Positions 42,152 to 48,299 of a stretch of 48,299 nt of DNA are shown here, piece by piece. The notes under the pieces were generated by a model, which was given only the letters and a program-made list of their open reading frames with translations, did no database searches and was not told the origin of the DNA. Every line of letters starts with the position of its first letter. The first letter of the stretch is position 1. The stretch is from positions 1 through 48,299 of the forward strand of contig CALMVT010000492.1 of the NCBI GenBank assembly GCA_937873175.1, written 5' to 3'. This DNA is from an uncultured Acetobacteraceae bacterium (GTDB lineage: Bacteria > Pseudomonadota > Alphaproteobacteria > Acetobacterales > Acetobacteraceae). The translations under genes and the position numbers were made by a program.

Positions 42152-42742
42152 ATGGCGAAGGCAGCCAAAAAGCGGCAGCTGCGCGCCCCGGCGGCGACGC
42201 CGGGCGATGCCCCGGCTGCGGCGGCCGGGCAGGGGGAGCAACCTGCGCCCATGGCCGACGCGGCCTCCACCGTGCAGGCCGGCAAGAAGGCGCCGCGCCG
42301 GGCAAAGCCGCAGGACAGGGCGCCCAAGCGGGCGAAGAGCGCCAAGGCGCCTAAAAAGCGGAAGCGCCGTGCTTCGGCCGCGGTGCCGGCGGGCGTCCCG
42401 GCCGCGGCCGGGCACGAGGACCGGCTTGCCCGCCTCGCCATCGCGGTGGACGCGGTGCGCGCCGGCGGGCACGCCAGCCCGCGCACGGCGAAGCTGCTGG
42501 GGGCCGGGGTGCCCAAGATGGCGCAGAAGCTGATGGAAGAAGCCGCCGAGACCGCCATCGACGCGGTGCGGCAGGAACGGGCCGGGTTCGTGAACGAAAG
42601 CGCGGACCTGCTTTACAACCTCGTCGTGCTGTGGTCCGCGCTCGGCGTGGCGCCGGGCGAGGTATGGGCCGAGATGGACCGGCGCGAGGCCCTGCTCGGC
42701 ATGGCGGAGAAGCTGCCCAAGGCGGACGACGGCGCCGGGTGA
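42152..42742 (+). CDS. HisE/MazG-like pyrophosphohydrolase domain with long basic N-terminal tail
   Basis: About 196 residues. The C-terminal 90 (RTAKLLGAGVPKMAQKLMEE, then AAETAIDAV and ESADLLYNLVVLWSALGV) is the phosphoribosyl-ATP pyrophosphohydrolase fold with the EExxE Mg motif and ExxD. The first ~95 residues are Ala/Lys/Arg/Pro-rich, with KKAPRRAKPQDRAPKRAKS and KAPKKRKRRA, like a histone H1 tail. It is not in a histidine operon but heads a phosphate-transport operon. The start is uncertain: at ATG 42152 the GGAGG is only 1 nt away; an in-frame ATG at 42251 would drop a third of the tail. HisE proper or a housekeeping (d)NTP pyrophosphatase are both possible. Confidence 0.72.
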   Translation: MAKAAKKRQLRAPAATPGDAPAAAAGQGEQPAPMADAASTVQAGKKAPRRAKPQDRAPKRAKSAKAPKKRKRRASAAVPAGVPAAAGHEDRLARLAIAVDAVRAGGHASPRTAKLLGAGVPKMAQKLMEEAAETAIDAVRQERAGFVNESADLLYNLVVLWSALGVAPGEVWAEMDRREALLGMAEKLPKADDGAG

Positions 42743-42847
42743 GCCGGCGCTGCCGACGCAAGCCCTTACATCCTTTCCAAGACCTGGAGATCCCAGCGTG
42801 TTCAATTGCCGACCTGCCCAGACCCGCTCCATCGCGGCGGTCTCGCG

Positions 42848-43507
42848 ATGAAGCTTTCGCGGTCCAACGCCCTGCTCCGCACGTTCCGCGCCCTGATGCC
42901 GCAGGACGAGAAGTTCATCGAGCGGTTCTGCGAGCATTCGCGGCTGATCGTGCCGGCGGCCGAGGCGTTCCGCGCCCTGATGTCCGGCGACGGCCGGGCC
43001 GAGCAGCACGCGGCCGAGATCAGCCGGCTGGAGGAAGCCGCTGACCAGGTCACGCGCGACACCGTGCTGGCGATCCACCGCACCTTCGTGACCCCGTTCG
43101 ACCGGTCGCAGATCCTGGACCTGATCACCGCGCTGGACGACACCATCGACCTGATGAAGGACACCGGGCGGCGCATGGTGCGCTACGGCGTCGCGTTCAC
43201 GCCGGAGATGGAGGGCATGGCCGACTGTGCCGTGCGGGCGGCGACGGCGCTCCGCGACGGCATGCCGCTGCTGAGCGACATCGACCGCAGCGTGGACCAG
43301 CTGAACGCGATGTCGGTGGCGGTGCGCCGCATCGAGGGCGAGGCCGACGAGCTGATGGACCGCGGCCTGCGCGCCTTGTTCGCCGGCGACAGCTCGCCCG
43401 GCTACAAGCTGACGGTTGAAAAGGTCTATGACCTGGTAGAAGCCGTGGTGGACCGCTGCGAGGACGTGGCAGACGTGATCGACGGCATCGTCGTCGAGCA
43501 GGTCTGA
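42848..43507 (+). CDS. PhoU-like Pit accessory protein (DUF47)
   Basis: 219 residues, all-helical. LLRTFRALMPQDEKFIERFC, the acidic ISRLEEAADQVTRDTVLAIH, TFVTPFDRSQILDLITALDD and the C-terminal VEKVYDLVEAVVDRCEDVAD are standard for the PhoU-related proteins encoded before Pit transporters, thought to control transporter activity through metal-bound contacts. ATG 42848 fits the family start; the ribosome site is weak. The pit gene follows 41 bp later. Confidence 0.9.
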   Translation: MKLSRSNALLRTFRALMPQDEKFIERFCEHSRLIVPAAEAFRALMSGDGRAEQHAAEISRLEEAADQVTRDTVLAIHRTFVTPFDRSQILDLITALDDTIDLMKDTGRRMVRYGVAFTPEMEGMADCAVRAATALRDGMPLLSDIDRSVDQLNAMSVAVRRIEGEADELMDRGLRALFAGDSSPGYKLTVEKVYDLVEAVVDRCEDVADVIDGIVVEQV

Positions 43508-43548
43508 GGACACCCGCCCCATGAGCCATGCCCCGTGAGTCGCGTACC

Positions 43549-44559
43549 ATGAGCCACGTCCTCGTCGGCACGCCCGTGCTGGCCGGCCTGATTGCGGTCG
43601 CCCTGCTGTTCGACTTCCTCAACGGCCTGCACGACAGCGCCAACTCCATCGCGACCGTCGTTGCCACCAGGGTGCTGCGGCCTTTCACCGCCGTGCTGTG
43701 GGCGGCGTTCTTCAACTTCATCGCCTTTACCGTGTTCGGCCTGCACGTCGCGGCGACCATCAGCAGCGGCGTGGTGGACGCTGGCATCGTCGATCCGGCC
43801 GTCATCTTCGGCGCCCTGTCCGGCGCGATCGTGTGGAACGTGATCACCTGGCGGCTCGGCATCCCGTCCAGCAGCAGCCATGCCCTGGTGGGCGGTCTGG
43901 TCGGCGCCGCGGTGGCCAAGGCGGGCTGGTCGGCGGTGATCTGGCGCGGCCTCGGGACCATCGGCTCGGCCATCGTGCTGTCGCCGGCGGCGGGGCTGGC
44001 CCTGGCGATGGCGCTGGTGCTGGCCGTCTCGTGGCTCGCGGTCCGCTCCACGCCCTTCGCTGTGGACCGACGGTTCCGCGTGCTGCAGTTCGTGTCGTCC
44101 TCCTTGCTGAGCCTGGCCCATGGCGGCAACGATGCGCAGAAGACCATGGGGATCATCACCGTCCTGCTGTATTCGCAAGGGCGGCTCGCCGGCGGTTTCT
44201 CCGTGCCATTCTGGGTGGTGCTGAGCTGCCAGGCCGCCATGGCGCTCGGCACGCTGTGCGGCGGCTGGCGCATCGTCCGCACCATGGGCTCGCGCATCAC
44301 GCACCTTACCCCCATGCAGGGCTTCTGCGCGGAAACCGGCGGGGCGGCGGCGCTGTTCGGGGCGACCTGGCTCGGCATCCCCGTATCCACGACGCACACG
44401 ATCACCGGGTCCATCGTGGGAGTCGGCGCGGCTCGGCGCGCATCCGCCGTGCGCTGGGGCGTGGCGCGCAGCATCGTCGTGGCCTGGGGCATCACGCTGC
44501 CGGCCGCCGGGCTGGTAGCGGCGTTGTGCTACTGGCTGGGCGCGGCACTCATGCCGTGA
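43549..44559 (+). CDS. pit: Low-affinity inorganic phosphate transporter (Pit family)
   Basis: About 336 residues, around 10 spans. The two family signatures are present: FDFLNGLHDSANSIATVVAT near the N-terminus, and LAHGGNDAQKTMGI in the second half, each carrying the conserved HDxAN/GGNDAQ ion-phosphate site. IPSSSSHALVGGLVGAA and IPVSTTHTITGSIVG are the paired re-entrant repeats. ATG 43549 is chosen as closest to the family start; an in-frame ATG at 43528 exists, and neither has a clear ribosome site. Transports metal-phosphate by proton symport; works with the preceding PhoU-like protein. Confidence 0.92.
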   Translation: MSHVLVGTPVLAGLIAVALLFDFLNGLHDSANSIATVVATRVLRPFTAVLWAAFFNFIAFTVFGLHVAATISSGVVDAGIVDPAVIFGALSGAIVWNVITWRLGIPSSSSHALVGGLVGAAVAKAGWSAVIWRGLGTIGSAIVLSPAAGLALAMALVLAVSWLAVRSTPFAVDRRFRVLQFVSSSLLSLAHGGNDAQKTMGIITVLLYSQGRLAGGFSVPFWVVLSCQAAMALGTLCGGWRIVRTMGSRITHLTPMQGFCAETGGAAALFGATWLGIPVSTTHTITGSIVGVGAARRASAVRWGVARSIVVAWGITLPAAGLVAALCYWLGAALMP

Positions 44560-44583
44560 CGTCCGCGACCGGCCGGCTGTCGG

Positions 44584-46317
44584 TCAACCATCGGCCGCGC
44601 CGCCGCGCCATTTCCGCTCGGCCTCGTCCCAGGCGGCGAGCGGCTGCAGGTCGGGCACCCAGGCCAGCCCGGTCTTCGCGTCGGAGGAAACCGCCTCCGG
44701 CGTGACCACCGCGTCGATCAGCGCCGGGCGGTTGGCGAGCGCCCGCTCGATGGCGGGCTTGAGCTGTTCCTCGGTTTCCACGCGCTCGGCATGCATGCCG
44801 AAGGCGCGCGCCATGGCGGCGTGGTCGCTGAACTGCAGCCGCGTGCCGACCACCTTGCCGTGGGTGACGGTTTGGTCGTGCACCTCGATCTGCCACGCGC
44901 CGTTGTTGGCGACGACGATCAGAACGGGCGCCTTGTGGCGGACGGCCGTATCCACCTCCATGGCGTTGAAGCCGAACGCGCCGTCCCCGGTCGCCACGAC
45001 CACGGGGCGGTCCGGAAAGGCCAGGCTCGCCGCGATGCCGTAGGGCACGCCGACGCCGATGCATCCGAACGGCCCCGGGTCGAGCATCGCCGGCGCGGAC
45101 AGCCCGACGCGGGCAAAGCTCAGGAAGTCGCCGCCATCCGTGACCACCACCGCGTCTGGCCCCATCGCATCCTGCAAGGCCGCGAGCACCCGGTTCGGAT
45201 GCAGCCGGCCGTCGCTGCCCGGCGGCGCCGCGGCCATCGAGCGGCGCAGCTTGCGCGCCCGCTCCTCGTGCCCGGCGCGCAGCTTCTCCGCCCAGGCCCG
45301 ATCCACCGACGACACCCGGTTGCCAGCCGCCGCCACCAGGGCGCGCAGTGATTCCGCGGGGGAGGCGAGGATTTCGACGGCACCGCGCCGGTTGTCGCGC
45401 AGCTCCGCCGCCGCGTCGGCGATGCGGAGGAATTGGGCCTTTCCGAACACCGCGGGCGATCCGTAGGCAAGCTGGAAATCGAGCCGGCGCCCCACCGTCA
45501 GCACCACGTCGGCGTCGCCCATGACCGCGCCGCGCATGGCGCCGACGACCGAAGGGTGCGCGTCCGGCACCAGGCCGCGGCTTTCGCCCGTGTCGAGATA
45601 CACGGCGCCGAGGCGGTCCAGCAGCGCCACCAGCTCGGGACCCGCGCCGCGCGCCCCGCGCCCGGAAACGACGAGCACGCGCCGCGCCGACCACAGCAGG
45701 TCCGCCGCCTCTGCGACCCGGGCCGGGTCGGGCGGCATGACGGGCCTGGGCTTGGCGCGCAGGTGCTCCTCCATTTGCACCGGACCCGGCACGCGGGCGC
45801 GCAGCGTGTCAGCGGGGAAGTCGATGTAGGACGGCCCCGGCTCGCCGCCCTGGCCCTCCGCCCGCGCGATGGCCTCGTCGAGTTCCGCCAAAGAGAGGTC
45901 CGGCTCGCGCACGGTCCGGGCATAGCGCGTGATGGTCCGCACCAGGTGGGTGTGGTCGAGGTCCTGCAGGCCGCCGCGGTTCTCCTGCGGGCGCGGGTTG
46001 GTGCCGGAGATGACCAGCACGGGCGCGCGGGACACGTGGGCATTGGCGATGCCGGTGACGGCGTTGGTCACGCCGGGTCCCGCGGTCACCAGGGCGACGC
46101 CGAGCTGGCCGGTCAGCTCGGCATGCGCCTGGGCCATGTGCACGGCGGCGCGCTCGTCCCGCACGTCGATGATGCGGATGCCCTCCGCGTCGAGCCGCAT
46201 CCAGATCGGCATGATATGGCCGCCGCACAGCGCGAACACGCGCTCCACGCCGCGCCGCTTGAGCAGGCGTGCCACCATGGCGGCGACGCTGTCGGAGTGT
46301 ATCGTCATGGCAGCCAT
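44584..46317 (-). CDS. Thiamine-diphosphate-dependent enzyme, acetolactate-synthase-like
   Basis: 577 residues with the three-domain ThDP fold: the PYR domain has the cofactor Glu55 in DVRDERAAVHMAQAHAELTG and VTAGPGVTNAVTGIANA; a central domain (about 195-330); and the PP domain with GDGAFGFNAMEVDTAV ending in NNGAW, the GDG-NN metal-ThDP motif. This pattern is shared by acetolactate synthases, oxalyl-CoA/2-hydroxyacyl-CoA lyases and 2-oxoacid decarboxylases; I cannot choose among them. No small regulatory subunit gene is adjacent, so IlvB is unlikely. A GGGGGG tract lies 9 nt before ATG 46317. Downstream of an acyl-CoA synthetase pseudogene and a TRAP receptor gene. Confidence 0.85.
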   Translation of the reverse strand: MAAMTIHSDSVAAMVARLLKRRGVERVFALCGGHIMPIWMRLDAEGIRIIDVRDERAAVHMAQAHAELTGQLGVALVTAGPGVTNAVTGIANAHVSRAPVLVISGTNPRPQENRGGLQDLDHTHLVRTITRYARTVREPDLSLAELDEAIARAEGQGGEPGPSYIDFPADTLRARVPGPVQMEEHLRAKPRPVMPPDPARVAEAADLLWSARRVLVVSGRGARGAGPELVALLDRLGAVYLDTGESRGLVPDAHPSVVGAMRGAVMGDADVVLTVGRRLDFQLAYGSPAVFGKAQFLRIADAAAELRDNRRGAVEILASPAESLRALVAAAGNRVSSVDRAWAEKLRAGHEERARKLRRSMAAAPPGSDGRLHPNRVLAALQDAMGPDAVVVTDGGDFLSFARVGLSAPAMLDPGPFGCIGVGVPYGIAASLAFPDRPVVVATGDGAFGFNAMEVDTAVRHKAPVLIVVANNGAWQIEVHDQTVTHGKVVGTRLQFSDHAAMARAFGMHAERVETEEQLKPAIERALANRPALIDAVVTPEAVSSDAKTGLAWVPDLQPLAAWDEAERKWRGGAADG

Positions 46318-46347
46318 CCCATTTATCCCCCCTTGCCCGATCGTTCT

Positions 46348-47194
46348 TTACGCACCCTTGCGCGATGCGTTTGCAAGCTGCGCCTTGAGAACCCGGTAAA
46401 GCACCTTGCCCAAGGCGTTGCGCGACATGTCCTCGTCCCGCATGGAGGAACAGGAGCGCGGACGCTTGTAGCCGGCCATGCGGTCCCGGCTCCATCCGAG
46501 CAGCCCGGCCTCGTCCAGCGCCGCGCCCTTCTGCAACACGACGACGGCGCGCACGCGCTCGCCCCATTTCGGATCGGGGCGGAGCCGACGCATTCCCGCC
46601 CGACCGAGCCGAGATGGGTGAACTGCTCCGCCGGGTGCAGCATGGTCGCCCAGCCGATCTCGGTCGTGCCATACAGCTCGAACAGGCCGGAATGGCGGAA
46701 CATCTCCATCACGGCCCGCTTCGTTTCCGGCCGCGCCGGGGCCGCGGCGATGAGGTCCTCGAAGGCGCGGAAGCCGGCGGGGCAAGGGCGCTCGCCGAAA
46801 TGGATGAAGTTCCCGGGGAGCAAGGGCAGGTCCGCGCGGACCTCCTCGATGACGCCAAGCAGCTCGTCCTGGACGATCAGGGCGGAAGCATCCGCGTTCT
46901 CCACGATGAAGCGCACTTCGAGGCCGAGCAGGCGGAAGTTGACGGGCACGGCGACCAGTCCCGCCTTTGCCGTCGAGGCGTAGATCTCGGCCCACTCGAC
47001 GCCGTTGTAGGCGAGGATCGCGACCCGGCCGCCTTTCGCCAGCCCCAGGTCGAGCAGGGCGTTGGCCAAGCGGCTTGACCGCTCGTTCCATTGCCGGAAG
47101 GTCAAGGCGCGCCTCAGGTCGCGGACGCCCATCCTGTCCCCGCGCAGGCGCGCGTGGGCCGTGAGCATCTGCCCGAGCGTCAGCAACTCGCTGA
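46348..47194 (-). pseudogene. Acyl-CoA synthetase (AMP-binding), decayed
   Basis: The N-terminal AMP-binding part is intact (RALTFRQWNERSSRLANALL, ILAYNGVEWAEIYASTAKAG, VPVNFRLLGLEVRFIVENAD, FEDLIAAAPARPE). It then jumps straight to the late motif LFELYGTTEIG, so the P-loop region (family STGTTGxPK) is missing. After HLGSVGREC the frame breaks, and the C-terminal domain continues in another frame (KWGERVRAVVVLQKGAAL, NALGKVLYRVLK), again with a large gap. AAGGAGA lies 8 nt before an ATC codon at 47194 where an ATG would be expected. Two deletions, a frame break and possibly a lost start make it non-functional. The frame is open upstream to a GTG at 47237. Confidence 0.85.
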
Positions 47195-47252
47195 TGCCGG
47201 TCTCCTTAAGCTGACGTGCCCGGCAGCGGGGCGACACGAAGCGTGCACGGGA

Positions 47253-48284
47253 TCACCCGATGTCGCCGGCGTATTTCTGCAGCAAGGCCCATGCTTCATC
47301 GCCGAACTTGCCCCGCCAATCCTTGTAGAAGGAGGTTTTCGCCAGCGCCTGCTGGAACGCGCCCGCGTCGGTCTGGTTGAAGGCCAGCCCTTTTGCTTCC
47401 AGCGACTTCTGCAGGTCGATGTTCGCCCGCACGATGTCCTCCCGTTGCTTGCGGGCGGCGGCGTTGAAATGCTTCTGCATGACCTGCTGGATGTCCGCCG
47501 GCACGCCGCGCCAAACGCGCCCGCCCGCCAGCAGCCAGAAGCCGTCCCAGGCATGGTTGGTCAGCGAGCAATACTTCTGGATCTCGTAGAACTTGGCCAC
47601 CTCGATCAGCGCCAACGGGTTTTCCTGGCTGTCGGCAATCCGGGTTTGCAGGGCGGAGTAGGCTTCGTTCAACGGGATGCTGGTTGGCGCCGCGCCGAGG
47701 GCCGAGAACATGGACACCCACAGGGCCACGACGGGAACGCGGATCTTGAAGCCCTTCAGGTCCTCCGGCGTCCGGATCGGCCGGGTGCTGCTCGTGATCT
47801 GCCGGAAGCCATTGTCCCACACCGCATCGAACGGGACCAGGTTCGCCTTGCCGATGGCGCGGCGGATGTAGTCGCCCACCTCGCCGTCCATCGCCGCCCA
47901 TACCTTGTCATAGCTCGTGAAGGTGAAGCCGACGCCGGTGAGCGAGGTTGCCGGGATCAGCGTGGACAGCACCGTGCCCGGCATCGTCGCGAGTTCGAGC
48001 GCGCCGGAGCGGAGCTGGGACACCATGTCCGTATCGCTGCCGAGCTGGTTGTTCGGGAACAGGTTGATTGCGACGCGCCCGTTGGTTTCCGCGGTGATGG
48101 CCTCGATGGCTTCACGCAGGCGCACGTTCACGGAATGCGTCGCCGGCAGGTCGTTTCCGAGCTTCAGCTTGAGCGGGGCCGCTTGCGCCCGCGCGGGTGA
48201 GGGATGCCAGAACGCGCCGGCGCCCCCGGCGGCCAGCGTAGCGGTTGAAGCCCGCAGGAATGTACGGCGATCAAACCCGTTCAT
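47253..48284 (-). CDS. TRAP transporter solute-binding protein (DctP family)
   Basis: 343 residues. A twin-arginine signal (NGFDRRTFLRASTATLAAGG, cleavage near PARAQ) directs it to the periplasm. Family motifs: LGNDLPATHSVNVRLREAIE, FPNNQLGSDTDMVSQLRSGA, TPEDLKGFKIRVP with the carboxylate-binding Arg, and SIPLNEAYSALQT. The ligand is probably an organic acid. Its membrane partners (DctQ/DctM) are not in the window and may lie beyond the right edge. ATG 48284 is spaced 6 nt from GGGAGG; ATG 48290 is too close to it. Followed by the acyl-CoA synthetase pseudogene and the ThDP enzyme gene in the same direction. Confidence 0.93.
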   Translation of the reverse strand: MNGFDRRTFLRASTATLAAGGAGAFWHPSPARAQAAPLKLKLGNDLPATHSVNVRLREAIEAITAETNGRVAINLFPNNQLGSDTDMVSQLRSGALELATMPGTVLSTLIPATSLTGVGFTFTSYDKVWAAMDGEVGDYIRRAIGKANLVPFDAVWDNGFRQITSSTRPIRTPEDLKGFKIRVPVVALWVSMFSALGAAPTSIPLNEAYSALQTRIADSQENPLALIEVAKFYEIQKYCSLTNHAWDGFWLLAGGRVWRGVPADIQQVMQKHFNAAARKQREDIVRANIDLQKSLEAKGLAFNQTDAGAFQQALAKTSFYKDWRGKFGDEAWALLQKYAGDIG

Positions 48285-48299
48285 GCTCATCCTCCCTGT

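Noticed and set aside
42032-43522. Long minus-strand extension of the NptA-type transporter frame (over 1000 residues).
   Set aside because: The extension is antisense to the HisE-like and PhoU-like genes and has His/Arg-rich shadow composition. The family N-terminus begins at 42031.

Overview
The window is visibly GC-rich throughout, with gene order and protein families typical of Alphaproteobacteria. Rhodospirillales/Acetobacteraceae is my best guess from protein character, not from any marker gene. It reads as chromosomal DNA: no rRNA, tRNA, CRISPR, phage or intact transposon was recognised. Genes are tightly packed, with many ATGA/GTGA stop-start overlaps. AT-rich islands mark the main promoter regions (about 720-850, 24050-24190, 36960-37010).

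Left part (1-9503): aromatic amino acid biosynthesis. The 3' end of a prephenate/arogenate dehydrogenase gene, then aroK (minus strand), aroA, a TyrB/AspC-type aminotransferase, trpB and trpA. Two unrelated genes interrupt this neighbourhood: a 568-residue Gly/Ser/Asn-rich repeat protein with its own operator-rich promoter and a clear terminator, and a Crp/Fnr-type regulator followed by a small protein gene.

Second part (9891-25470): a purine catabolism and uptake island. It encodes a molybdenum hydroxylase (separate FAD subunit, and a fused [2Fe-2S]-molybdopterin subunit), an amidohydrolase of the guanine/8-oxoguanine deaminase type, a BMP-type nucleoside ABC importer (binding protein, double ATPase, two permeases), an isopenicillin-N-synthase-like 2-oxoglutarate oxygenase, an OHCU decarboxylase/HIU hydrolase fusion, uricase, an NCS2 purine permease and a Tsx-like outer-membrane channel. 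Together they can carry a purine from outer-membrane entry through urate to allantoin.

Third part (25869-36541): a two-gene organosulfur unit (acyl-CoA-dehydrogenase-like flavoprotein and SsuD-like monooxygenase), then a cyclooxygenase-like heme protein divergent from a SAM/cyclase-like/ATPase/TPR giant. A perfect CRP-type palindrome lies between those two. A conserved small protein gene and a polytopic patatin-like lipase gene follow.

Fourth part (36673-40332): four very small minus-strand genes (a DUF1127 protein and three proteins of 44-53 residues), a LacI-family regulator and a Gfo/Idh/MocA oxidoreductase. Three near-identical 16-bp palindromes sit on both sides of the LacI gene and probably define its regulon.

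Right part (40349-48284): phosphate genes (NptA-type Na/Pi transporter; an operon of a HisE-like protein with a histone-like basic tail, a PhoU-like Pit accessory protein and a Pit transporter). Then a minus-strand set with a TRAP binding protein, a wrecked acyl-CoA synthetase pseudogene and a ThDP enzyme.

All functions are read from motifs by eye; no database search was run.
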